A DNA stretch of 64,000 nucleotides from Cladopsammia gracilis (taxonomy: Eukaryota > Cnidaria > Anthozoa > Scleractinia > Dendrophylliidae), in assembly GCA_022457155.1 (NCBI GenBank), contig JAJGOT010000308.1, forward strand, positions 167,501-231,500, written 5' to 3'. The notes below the pieces were generated by a model. The model saw nothing but the letters and a program-made list of their open reading frames with translations. It was not told where the DNA came from and did no database searches. A program made the position numbers and the translations under genes. Positions 1-7,534 of the stretch are shown one piece after another; position 1 is the stretch's first letter, and every line of letters starts with the position of its first letter.

Positions 1-157
1 TTTTTAGTCATAACTTAGACTCAGTCAAAGCTTTAATTTTAGCTTGTATTCACTACGCTTGATAGCTGCGTGGGGCTAATTAAAACCACTCTAATCCTAA
101 CCCTAACCCTACAAAATCAAAAACATGACGGTAAAATTAAATCAAATAAATTGCCAC
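1..157. other. flank of Polinton copy 1 with telomere-like motif
   Basis: Non-coding AT-rich flank. Positions 96-111 carry about 2.5 units of the CCCTAA telomeric hexamer. No gene is visible here. Confidence 0.5.
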
Positions 158-163
158 TTTTAC
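158..163. repeat. 6-bp target site duplication, left of Polinton copy 1
   Basis: TTTTAC directly precedes the element end and is repeated exactly at 18760-18765, after the right end. Six-base duplications are the known signature of Polinton integration. Confidence 0.9.
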
Positions 164-565
164 GGTAGATAATAATCGCTGGTTCTGGTGCAATCCTCGG
201 CCACGTTAATTTTAACGTAAAAATCATTGATTTTTCTCTTCAATCCAGCACAACATTCTCAACTTCCTTCCCCTCATTTCTCACGTAACATCATCCCCAA
301 AAGTCCACACGTTTCACTTCTAACTTTTTCCCATGATTTCCTACACAACTTCCAGTCTCTCACATCCCCTCAATCCTCCACGTTTCACATCCCCTCAATT
401 CTCCACAAACATTTCCAACGTTTCACTTCTCCATTGTTCCCCTCAATTCCCCACAATTTCACCAATCAACATGTTTCACCCATTGCAACATGTTTTTCAT
501 CAATTCAAACACATTCGAATTATGGTGGCCTCGGATCCCACCAGAACCAGCGATTATTATCTACT
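164..565 (+). repeat. left terminal inverted repeat, Polinton copy 1
   Basis: About 402 bp, matching the right TIR at 18361-18759 in inverted orientation; similarity continues weakly for about 17 bases inward. The outermost 41 nt (164-204) recur inverted at the inner edge (525-565), so the TIR is itself bounded by inverted repeats. The interior holds repeated CACGTTTCAC-like words (near 308, 378, 417 and 472) that could be protein-binding sites. Apparent long reading frames here are not supported as genes. Confidence 0.9.
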
Positions 566-855
566 GTAAGGGTGAAAAATTCTCTCCCGGAAAGAAAATG
601 TCTGATTCCGAAGAAGAAGAAATCGATTTCACTCCTGAAATTATTCAAGAAAAATATACAACATGCCATTCTCCCAAAAATCCCAGACTGGAACATTTCA
701 AAGATATCATCCGCAAAAATCAGGGGAAAAATCAAATTCCACTCAAAGATCTTGAATTTTATCAAGAACAAATTCTCTCCCAAATTCCCCGTGACGAAAT
801 CACAAGAAAAAAAGTCAGGGATTTCGTCAAAGCTTCCAAGTGGAAAAAAGTCAAT

Positions 856-864
856 GGCAACGAT
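856..864. repeat. 9-bp target site duplication of MITE
   Basis: GGCAACGAT is found here and again at 1377-1385. The uninterrupted site exists once in Polinton copy 2 near 41709. Confidence 0.85.
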
Positions 865-1376
865 GTTGATTTCCCTTTCGTAAACGGTCGATGCCATTTT
901 TAACGGTCGATACCATTATTAGCAAACGGTCGATGCCATTTTTAACGGTCGATGCCATCATTAACATTCATTAGTAACCAAGCCTTTTGTAATGGTCGAT
1001 GCCGTATTTCTCTCTAGTTTATGCCTGGATTGGGACGAAAATAGGCTATCATTATTAGATCAAATTGGGCCTAGGTAAAGCGATTATTAGATCTAAGCTA
1101 GATTCACGGTTAGGTAAGATTTAGGGTTAGGGTGACCCGTTATTGATATATATTAAGAAAAGCACCTTTTATAATTAAATTTTTCTTGGGTTTGCCGGAT
1201 CAACCCAGTGGTCTAGTGGTAAGAGAGAGGTGTTAGCATGCAGAGGTTCCGGGTTCGATTCCAGGTAATTATATTTCATTTTTCTTTTTCTGATAGAAAA
1301 AATAATTCTAAAATTGGTGAAAATTTTTCTAAGTGTCGCTAAAATGGCAACGACCGTTTACGAAAGGGAAATGCGC
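865..1376. mobile_element. 512-bp MITE with 9-bp target duplication
   Basis: This insertion is absent from the matching site in copy 2. Its ends are inverted repeats of about 35 bp sharing TTTCCCTTTCGTAAACGGTC, though the outer 4 bases differ (GTTG versus GCGC). The left side carries several tandem copies of AACGGTCGATGCCATT. A 9-bp duplication suggests a Mutator-like or Merlin-like family; no transposase is encoded. The interior carries a tRNA-like Pol III promoter and two TTAGGG units (1121-1133). Confidence 0.85.
1192..1264 (+). other. tRNA-like segment with Pol III A/B boxes inside MITE
   Basis: TGGTCTAGTGG at 1209-1219 matches an A box, and GGTTCGATTCC at 1252-1262 is a perfect B box, 43 bases apart. 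A TTAGCATGC stretch between them resembles an alanine-type anticodon arm. I cannot fold a full cloverleaf with a good acceptor stem, so this looks like a tRNA-derived SINE head or decayed tRNA, not a functional tRNA gene. Confidence 0.5.
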
Positions 1377-1667
1377 GGCAACGATCACTCAATTTTTAAT
1401 CACATAACAGATCACGACGGCAATGACTATATGAACACCTGGAAAAGTTCCTTATCGACGATTTTAAATATTTTTCACTGGCATATGATGACCTTCATCT
1501 CAACAGAAAAAGGTTTCTCAATTGCCACCAAGTTCTTTTCGCCCTGTTGAAGAAGAACGGTTTCAATCCAAATGAAGATGATTTCAAACTGCTTATTCTC
1601 CCATCCAGACGGGAGGAACAAGAAAAAATAATTCAAACAATCTTCAAAAAATGTCATTGGAAAGAAA

Positions 1668-2030
1668 ATGGATCTTGAAACAGCATTTTCCAATGAAGCC
1701 GAGCGAAGCGAAGCGAGCGAAGCGAGTGACCATGAAGATTGTTCCACTTGCTCAGAGGAAGAAGAAAGAAGCGCGGATGAGACTCCGACAACATCGGATG
1801 ATGAATTTATTGTGTCTGATTCAGAGATGGAGGAAGCTGAGCGAAGCGACGAAATCGAAGACTCAATTGAACTCCTCTTTGAATCTTTTGTCAATCTCCA
1901 GGAGGAACACAAGATTCTCAAAAAGGAACTCCAAAAGCAAAGCGGCCTTCTCTGGGAAATCCACCGGGAAATGAAAGAAAGTCAAGCGAAGCAAAACGGG
2001 CCAAGCGAAGCGAAACGAAAGCGATGCTAA
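1668..2030 (+). CDS. acidic coiled-coil protein of unknown function
   Basis: 120 aa from an AAAATG start overlapping the end of the preceding gene. The N-terminal 65 residues are very acidic and Ser-rich. Residues about 66-105 form a probable coiled coil, and the C-terminus is basic (ending KRKRC). The region 1701-1727, made of AGCGAAGCG-type units, encodes an ERSEASEAS-like stretch and differs in frame from copy 2 (4 residues longer there). I do not recognise a family. An acidic/coiled-coil/basic layout would fit a DNA- or protein-binding accessory factor, but that is inference. Confidence 0.7.
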   Translation: MDLETAFSNEAERSEASEASDHEDCSTCSEEEERSADETPTTSDDEFIVSDSEMEEAERSDEIEDSIELLFESFVNLQEEHKILKKELQKQSGLLWEIHREMKESQAKQNGPSEAKRKRC

Positions 2031-2149
2031 GCCGTGTTTTGAAATAACAGACTTTGTGAATATTAATGTAAAACATTCATATTCTGACATTTCGAATTGC
2101 CCAGCTGCCCGGTTATTGACATATGGCGGCCAATCAAAATCGGTATTGT

Positions 2150-2332
2150 GGCTAACGCGTTAGCCAGTTTTTCAGGGAATAAATTAGCTAACGCGTTAGC
2201 CAGTTTTTCGGGAATCAATTTTGTGGCTAACGCGTTAGCCAGTTTTTCGGGGGAATAAATTGGATTAATTTTTGGCTAACGCGTTAGCCAGTTTTGGGGG
2301 AAGAAATGAAAATTTTGCCTAACGCGTTAGCC
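2150..2332. repeat. five spaced copies of a 16-bp palindrome
   Basis: GGCTAACGCGTTAGCC (self-complementary) occurs at 2150-2165, 2225-2240 and 2274-2289, with one-base variants at 2186-2201 and 2317-2332. Each is followed by CAGTTTT. Spacing is 36-49 bp. The cluster lies between convergent genes. Copy 2 keeps two units here (42698-42713, 42741-42756). A terminator, insulator or protein-binding role is inferred only. Confidence 0.85.
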
Positions 2333-2465
2333 AGTTTTTCAGGGGAAAACGCTGGAAAGAAATTCAATGAATTTCCCCCAGATTTTAGCGGAATATTTTT
2401 TCAGTCAAGAAAAAATATTTTCCAGAATATTTCAGCGGAATTTTTTCAGATTTTTCAGCGGAACC

Positions 2466-2786
2466 TTAGCCACTTATTTTTTTGAGATAAGTTTTGAAAT
2501 GCATCGCATCTTCACATGCTTGTTTATATTTTTTCATTGTGAGAAGATTCTCGCATGTTCTTTTGATTTCTTCCAAATAGGATGACACTGGTTGCCTTTG
2601 GAGAATTGAGTTGAAATAATTCATCGTTGCTGTTTCAATCTCTTTCGTTTTTTCATAATTCTCAGAAAGTTGGTCTTCATCCCAGCGATGAAACCCATAA
2701 GGCTCGCTAAGACCGATATTAATTAGAAAATTGCGTTCCTCCACAACAAATCGGTGTTCGACATTCATTATTTTAGAAGAAAACAT
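2466..2786 (-). CDS. copy-1-specific accessory ORF, 106 aa
   Basis: An ATG-started frame directly downstream of the integrase on the same strand, 31 bp after its stop. It is mostly alpha-helical in character, with charged Glu/Lys-rich segments in the second half. I recognise no domain. Copy 2 lacks this gene completely: its equivalent interval is short and holds other palindromes. It may be a variable accessory gene, or sequence gained by copy 1 or lost from copy 2. Confidence 0.5.
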   Translation of the reverse strand: MFSSKIMNVEHRFVVEERNFLINIGLSEPYGFHRWDEDQLSENYEKTKEIETATMNYFNSILQRQPVSSYLEEIKRTCENLLTMKKYKQACEDAMHFKTYLKKISG

Positions 2787-2817
2787 TAAATAATTGCCAT
2801 TTCAATGATTGACTTTT

Positions 2818-3768
2818 TTAGCCAAGCTTTTCCACATCGCTCAATGGAACCCAAGAATTAAATTTGTCAGAATAACTTTTCCATTTTACAAGCGCGAGTT
2901 TTCGCTTATTATCGCGGCGAATAACCTTTTCAATTCGAAACACATCTTGCGTTGTTCTTTGAAGTTCCGCCTCGTAAAATGATCCGGTGATTGATTCTCC
3001 CAACAGATCAACTAATTTATACGTTACAGGGTTTGTGTTCTTTATTTCGTCAATCACAAATATCTCCTCTGTCCAGTTCGGCGTGAAACCTTTGTCAAAT
3101 ATCTTTCGTTTAAACTTAGAAATTCGGAATCTGTCACCAACCCTGAATTTTGCCGGGGTGCGTTTAGCATAAATTAAATCTCCGTATAAATTAGCGAAAA
3201 CCTTTTTCTCATTTTCCTGTTTGCTCGCCTCTGCGGGAGTCATCCGAATGCTCGAATGAAAACGATGATTATATTGCTCCACTAATTTGCCCAGTTTGTC
3301 CCAGTATATTGTATTGTTGTTAGCACAAAAAATCTTAAAGAGTTTTTCCTTCATTGTCTTGTTCCAGCGCTCAACAACAGATGCCTTTTCTTCGTTTTGT
3401 GTCGTATACAATTTTACCCCATTCTCGTTCAGGAGGCCCTTCATAGTTCCATTGAAAAATTCAGACCCTTTGTCCGTCCAAAGCATCTTCGGTTTTCGCT
3501 CCTTGAATATGTCTCGGAAAGCATCAGCCACTGTTTGACCTCGCTTGTCTTTCAGGGGACGAATCCAACCGAATTTTGAGAAAACATCGATCACCATCAG
3601 GAGATATCTGATCCCTTTATTCCACCTCGAAAATTTCCCCATCTCGACCAGATCAGCCGCCCAGATGTTGTCAATCCCATATGAAATAACTCTCCTCTTT
3701 GGAAAGCGCCGCCTGATTGGCCGGTGTAATTCGTTTGCCAGATTTTGAGTCCACTGGCCTTCACTCAA
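2818..3768 (-). CDS. INT: Polinton integrase (rve DDE core plus chromodomain)
   Basis: Cut-and-join enzyme that inserts the element DNA and makes the 6-bp duplication. The retroviral-type core carries D39 (WAADLVEM), D99 (WTDKGSEF) and E133 (VVERWN). A C-terminal chromodomain spans about residues 268-308 (VKWKSYSDKFNSWVP), likely targeting chromatin. The frame has no ATG upstream of the first catalytic Asp; the coordinate used starts at a TTG, and the frame stays open only to about 3815. It overlaps the end of the PLA2-domain gene by 4 bases in the -1 frame. Translation therefore needs a non-AUG start, frameshifting or splicing. The same holds in copy 2. Confidence 0.9.
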   Translation of the reverse strand: MSEGQWTQNLANELHRPIRRRFPKRRVISYGIDNIWAADLVEMGKFSRWNKGIRYLLMVIDVFSKFGWIRPLKDKRGQTVADAFRDIFKERKPKMLWTDKGSEFFNGTMKGLLNENGVKLYTTQNEEKASVVERWNKTMKEKLFKIFCANNNTIYWDKLGKLVEQYNHRFHSSIRMTPAEASKQENEKKVFANLYGDLIYAKRTPAKFRVGDRFRISKFKRKIFDKGFTPNWTEEIFVIDEIKNTNPVTYKLVDLLGESITGSFYEAELQRTTQDVFRIEKVIRRDNKRKLALVKWKSYSDKFNSWVPLSDVEKLG

Positions 3769-4535
3769 AATCTTTTCCCGTTTTTTGGAGCGCCGAGGCC
3801 AAGTTTTTGTTTTGCATCAATCACGTTTCGCGCCAAAGCATGCCCCCGTTGTCTATCTTTCCAGGGAATGGCATCCAAAGCGGCAACCATTTTCCTGTCT
3901 GCTTTGTTTTTACATTTGCGTGGATTCTTTTCCTTCGCGCAGACTGAATAGTCCACATCGTGTTGCATAGCAACTGCGTCTGTTTTTCCTGTGGGCTGCT
4001 GCATAATTTCGAGAATTTTTCCATTTTCATCGAATCTGACTTGCTTATCCAATGGGTTCCAGGGCCCGGTGAAGTTATGTCCAGGTAAAGTGAAACCTTT
4101 CTTTGGTCTTGGCAGCTTCCCAATCAGGGAATGCACATCTAAAGCACCCCCATCCAAATCTGCTCGATCTGTTTTATATTTTCTGTTTGGTCGGATCGCC
4201 GTGGACAGCTCATTCATCATATCAGCAGAGGTTTTGGCAAGAAATGGTTTCATCTTGTCCAGGGTAAAATCCAATGCTTTTTTCTGGGCTTTTTTGTTTC
4301 GCAATAATTCACTGGCTCCATAGCGGCCCATTTCAACTGTTTTCTTTCCCAACCAAGGCAAAGCATGTGCCATACCCGTCAAAGCCAGTTCACCAATGCC
4401 CCCACCTTGTGAGGGCAGACTCAGTTTCCCGAATTTTTCACAAATCTTGTCTTTTTGATTCCGCAGGAAGCGCAATGGCAAAACCACATTTTTCTGCCAT
4501 TTTTTGCAGTCATGTATCCAGACGGTTCCACGCAT
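3765..4535 (-). CDS. protein with parvovirus-VP1-like phospholipase A2 domain
   Basis: 256 aa from the first in-frame ATG (4535); the frame is open further upstream. The C-terminal half carries a calcium-loop-like segment (FTGPWNPLD) followed by the PLA2 catalytic His-Asp pair in MQHDVDYSVC and a KNKADRKM helix. In parvoviruses this domain breaches endosomal membrane during entry; here it would be a virion protein helping particle escape (inference). The ATG context is unlike the AAAATG elsewhere. An AAAATG just upstream, overlapping the protease stop, is in another frame. The neighbours overlap closely: protease upstream, integrase downstream. Confidence 0.75.
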   Translation of the reverse strand: MRGTVWIHDCKKWQKNVVLPLRFLRNQKDKICEKFGKLSLPSQGGGIGELALTGMAHALPWLGKKTVEMGRYGASELLRNKKAQKKALDFTLDKMKPFLAKTSADMMNELSTAIRPNRKYKTDRADLDGGALDVHSLIGKLPRPKKGFTLPGHNFTGPWNPLDKQVRFDENGKILEIMQQPTGKTDAVAMQHDVDYSVCAKEKNPRKCKNKADRKMVAALDAIPWKDRQRGHALARNVIDAKQKLGLGAPKNGKRF

Positions 4536-4575
4536 CCCGTCCTGCGTTTCTCCTTCACGCAATATGATTCCATTT

Positions 4576-5268
4576 TCAATCGAAATATTCTTTTATGAAT
4601 TTCTCATTCTTTCCTGGGTCACTCAATGAAAAAACCTTCAACGTGTCATAGAAGGATTTTCGTCGAGTCTCATTCAAGAAATATAAGCAATAATATCCAC
4701 ATCGGACAGATTCCAAAGCTTGAATTGGATGGCCATAGTTGTAAATTATTTCTTTCCCAATTTTATCTGCATATTTTACCAATTCAATTGGAGGTGATAT
4801 TGAGAATGAATCAAAGTAATAGACAATATGTGTCTTGATGAATGTGGCAACCCAGTGCATTCCGTTCCCAATAGAATCATCTAGATTAATTATGCAGGAA
4901 CCAGTTTTATGTAAATGATCTTTTGCATCTCTTGAAAAGATTCCTTTGAAATTGGGAATTTTAAGAAACCTCACCCACTCAAGAATATCAAAGTTTGAAA
5001 TCGGAATATCTTTCCAAGCTGGCCTTAAAGGATGGCCCCTACTAGCGGTATGTTTTGAAAGGGACTGTTTGGCCCTAGCAGAATTCCGCTTCCTCGCTTC
5101 GCTCTTTTCCCAGATTTTTTTTTTGTCCGCGACCGCGTTGTCCCCATGTTCCAAAAAATGGCGGCGGTTGATAGGGATAAAGCCCCGGTTTTGGAGCCAC
5201 TTGCAGCCCGGCAGCAGCTTTCCTCGGAACTTGCAATCCTGAGCCGAATAATTTCGATGCCAGCTCAA
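4576..5268 (-). CDS. PRO: adenain-like cysteine protease (C5/Ulp1 fold)
   Basis: Virion maturation protease. The catalytic set is visible: H138 in GMHWV, D153 in YYFDSF, Q183 in PIQAL and C190 in RCGYYC, with the expected 7-residue Gln-Cys spacing. The protease domain proper begins near residue 85 (AWKDIPISNFDI). The first about 65 codons overlap the upstream virion-protein gene in another frame (+1). There is no ATG before the catalytic His; the coordinate starts at TTG and a TAG closes the frame near 5285. Expression by fusion, frameshift, splicing or non-AUG initiation is implied. The frame is intact here but truncated in copy 2. Confidence 0.85.
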   Translation of the reverse strand: MSWHRNYSAQDCKFRGKLLPGCKWLQNRGFIPINRRHFLEHGDNAVADKKKIWEKSEARKRNSARAKQSLSKHTASRGHPLRPAWKDIPISNFDILEWVRFLKIPNFKGIFSRDAKDHLHKTGSCIINLDDSIGNGMHWVATFIKTHIVYYFDSFSISPPIELVKYADKIGKEIIYNYGHPIQALESVRCGYYCLYFLNETRRKSFYDTLKVFSLSDPGKNEKFIKEYFD

Positions 5269-5830
5269 TAGCCATCGGGATTCCTATCGCGGCTAGTGTT
5301 CCAAGAAGCCCGCCATTAATTTGTCGCTGTGTGGGTTTGAAATTTATTCCACTGCCCAGCTTAAGTCCTCTTTTAACAGAATCTAATTGGCTTTTAGTTA
5401 ACTCTTTGACTCTCCCAAGTTGTGGAAGAAAGTTGAATGGCACGGCAATACCTTTTCCAAATATTTTATCAATCCCCAAGCTCCCCAAAGCACTCAATGC
5501 TCCAGTCGCAAGATGCGGGGCAACTTTTGAAACCCCTTTTGTTGCAAATGGAAGCAGCTTCGATCCCAGGGAAATCAACGAAGTCCAAAGACTCCCGCCC
5601 ACAACTTTTCTGATTTGTGTTCTCGAGATTGACAATTCAACTCCCCGCCCTAAACTGATAGCTTTTTGAACTTTGTTTATTTGTGTCTTTGTCAGCAACA
5701 GTTCATCTGGCCCTTTCAATTCATTTCGCGAAAGTCTCAATGTTATGGAAGAGTTATTTTCCACAGCTCTTGCAAGCTTTGTTTTTTGCCCATCTGATAA
5801 TTTCACACCATATGGAATATACGACGTCAT
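5075..5830 (-). CDS. hydrophobic virion protein (pVI/pX-like)
   Basis: 251 aa with a clear ATG. The N-terminus (KLSDGQKTKLARA) and repeated LTKTQINKVQKA, SRTQIRK and LTKSQLDSVKRG units look like short helical repeats. Glycine-rich hydrophobic stretches follow (about residues 78-120 and 170-195), then a Pro-rich tail. This layout recurs in Polintons next to the protease and capsid genes and suggests a membrane-active or core virion protein cleaved by the protease; the exact homology is inferred. Its last 194 bases overlap the protease frame. Copy 2 has a substituted stop and a longer tail. Confidence 0.75.
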   Translation of the reverse strand: MTSYIPYGVKLSDGQKTKLARAVENNSSITLRLSRNELKGPDELLLTKTQINKVQKAISLGRGVELSISRTQIRKVVGGSLWTSLISLGSKLLPFATKGVSKVAPHLATGALSALGSLGIDKIFGKGIAVPFNFLPQLGRVKELTKSQLDSVKRGLKLGSGINFKPTQRQINGGLLGTLAAIGIPMAIELASKLFGSGLQVPRKAAAGLQVAPKPGLYPYQPPPFFGTWGQRGRGQKKNLGKERSEEAEFC

Positions 5831-5859
5831 TTCAATATTTTCAATATCGAAATAAGTTT

Positions 5860-7164
5860 TCAGGCTTTGATCAGAAGTTTGTTTGATGCAGTATACAGTT
5901 CAATTTCTTTTTCATGCAACACCAAGGCGTTCAATGTGTACTGTGTTGGGTTGGCACCATTCAACTCATATCGGAAAGTCAGAGACACAACCCCATCTTT
6001 CACATCATCTTCTTGGTTTCGGAGATCGAAGTAAAGCATTCCATAAAGATTCTTGAAATTTGCTCGGGTAATCAATGGCCCGCTTAAAACGTCATTATAA
6101 GCGGAATTGAATGACATCAAAGCCCGATAAAGCCTAGTTTCCTCATCCGTTGTCATTTCCAATTGAGGGTAATAAATTGAGTTGTTCAACTCCAGTTGGG
6201 CTCGACTGAAGTGCCGGTTGTTTGCTCCAATGCTGAATGTCGTGAATTTGAAGATATCATGTGTCTGGCTATTGTAAGATGCTGTTGGAACAACCCAAAT
6301 CAACACATGTCGCGGTCTTCGAAGCCCCGTGGAAAGGCGAAAGTAGCTATTCACAGCTGCTGTTTGCGCTATTTCATGGTGTTCTTTCAAATATGTCCAC
6401 TTTTTCGGTTTCAGATAACCTTCAAGATATTGTTTCAAGCCTCTTCCATTGAAAATGATTTTGGGACACCACAATCTGAGTTTAGTGAGAATTACTTTTG
6501 AATCTGGCGCAGCGCCTTTTTTGAAAATCAGATTGTTGTCATTTTCAAGTTCCAACACAAGAGTTGTCTTTATATTTGGGTGAAGGTTATTTTTGAAAGC
6601 AGCGAAATAACTGTATAAATTCAGGGGAATTGATATTTTGTTGATATTTGCCGCATCCGTCAGGATCTTTCGTCTGGCAAAACCCTCATTATACAGCGCC
6701 TGAGCTGGCCGTGCTTCTGTTGTTCCCGTTGATGTATCGGGATAGAAGAACTGATCTTGCCCAACCGAATCGGCATAGGTTTTCGTGTATTTCAAGAGCG
6801 TCAATGCATTTGCACTTTCATTTGCTCTTGTGTTGTTATAAATTGATTGCCCGTTACATTGAACTTCGATTTTTTTGATGAATGTCAAACCATTAGTTGT
6901 CGTGCAATCTTGGTCACCATTGTTTGGCCCCGCGGTTATTCCAGTTGCACTGTCAGCCGTTGTAACAAGCTTAAAGTCAACCTCCAGATATGCATTATAC
7001 CAATCAATTGGATTTGCTTCTGAGGAATTATCCACGTTGAAGCGATAATTAGTTTTTTCCTGCCTGTTGTCATTTGCAATGTTGTCATTGAGTGGTGTTG
7101 CTAGATCATAATATGTATATTCGTGTCTTTTTACGAATTCCGGGTTTCTAAAATTCACTGCCAT
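5860..7164 (-). CDS. MCP: major capsid protein, hexon-like double jelly roll
   Basis: 434 aa from ATG 7164 (context ATAAAATGG), chosen over a non-standard start 45 bases upstream that would overlap the previous gene. Long beta-rich protein with YLEVDFKL, IKKIEVQCNG, FRYELNGANPTQYTLN and an early NPIDWYNAY segment, as in Polinton/adintovirus major capsid proteins that build the pseudo-hexagonal shell. It sits between the small amphipathic protein and the hydrophobic virion protein, the usual morphogenesis neighbourhood. It is intact in both copies with few substitutions, which suggests constraint. Confidence 0.85.
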   Translation of the reverse strand: MAVNFRNPEFVKRHEYTYYDLATPLNDNIANDNRQEKTNYRFNVDNSSEANPIDWYNAYLEVDFKLVTTADSATGITAGPNNGDQDCTTTNGLTFIKKIEVQCNGQSIYNNTRANESANALTLLKYTKTYADSVGQDQFFYPDTSTGTTEARPAQALYNEGFARRKILTDAANINKISIPLNLYSYFAAFKNNLHPNIKTTLVLELENDNNLIFKKGAAPDSKVILTKLRLWCPKIIFNGRGLKQYLEGYLKPKKWTYLKEHHEIAQTAAVNSYFRLSTGLRRPRHVLIWVVPTASYNSQTHDIFKFTTFSIGANNRHFSRAQLELNNSIYYPQLEMTTDEETRLYRALMSFNSAYNDVLSGPLITRANFKNLYGMLYFDLRNQEDDVKDGVVSLTFRYELNGANPTQYTLNALVLHEKEIELYTASNKLLIKA

Positions 7165-7186
7165 TTTATTAGATAGTTTTTTCTTT

Positions 7187-7534
7187 TCAGAGGAGGCCCT
7201 TATAAACATCTTTCACATATTGAAATTTGTCAGTGTCTTCTTGGAAGCGGACTTTCTTCAGTATTTCCCCAATTTCTTTTCCTTTTGTTTCCGGGGCCGC
7301 TTCGCTCGGTTTCTTGGTTGTGAATTTATCATAAATTTTTTCACCAATGAGTTGTCCAGTCTTTTCTCCAACTTTCTCTGCTCCTTTTTCAACTAATTTT
7401 TCTGCTGCCTTTGAAGCTAATTTTGAAGCTGTTTTGCCGGTTAATTTAGCTGCGAGTTTCGAGAAAACGTCAGAAAAACCACCTCCATATCTTATTTCAC
7501 CTGTATCAGGATCTCTTTCTCTTCTTTCATCCAT
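7187..7534 (-). CDS. small amphipathic Lys/Ala-rich virion protein
   Basis: 115 aa, ATG at 7534, overlapping the penton-like stop by 8 bases. A glycine patch (YGGGF) precedes a long amphipathic helix of alternating KLAAKL, KTASKLASKAAEKL and GEKTGQLIGEKI units. It resembles small core or cement proteins found beside Polinton capsid genes; no enzymatic motif. The protein appears identical in copy 2, making it one of the best conserved genes here. Confidence 0.7.
   Translation of the reverse strand: MDERRERDPDTGEIRYGGGFSDVFSKLAAKLTGKTASKLASKAAEKLVEKGAEKVGEKTGQLIGEKIYDKFTTKKPSEAAPETKGKEIGEILKKVRFQEDTDKFQYVKDVYKGLL

Larger units (their letters stand above)
598..1678 (+). pseudogene. VLTF3-like late transcription factor, disrupted
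   Basis: The ATG at 598 has the AAAATG context seen at most starts in this element. The product opens acidic (MSDSEEEE) and resembles the VLTF3-like regulators of Polintons and large DNA viruses: an early basic helical block followed by a conserved C-terminal block with an RKKFL-type motif, best read in the intact 185-aa copy at 41451-42008. Here a 512-bp MITE (865-1376) splits the gene after about codon 89. A 2-base gain near 1430 then shifts the remaining frame. The family assignment comes from the overall motif pattern and is moderate; the disruption is directly visible by comparing the copies. Confidence 0.65.

Noticed and set aside
227..883. Long frame of 218 codons through the left TIR
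   Set aside because: Starts at ATT, lies mostly in the TIR, recurs at every TIR copy on either strand, and has low-complexity composition; the real gene starts at 598 in another frame.
1192..1264. Functional tRNA-Ala gene
   Set aside because: A and B boxes are good but no acceptor stem or full cloverleaf can be drawn; it lies within a MITE.
2294..2585. Short Phe-rich frames after the palindrome cluster
   Set aside because: T-rich non-coding sequence; no conservation with copy 2.
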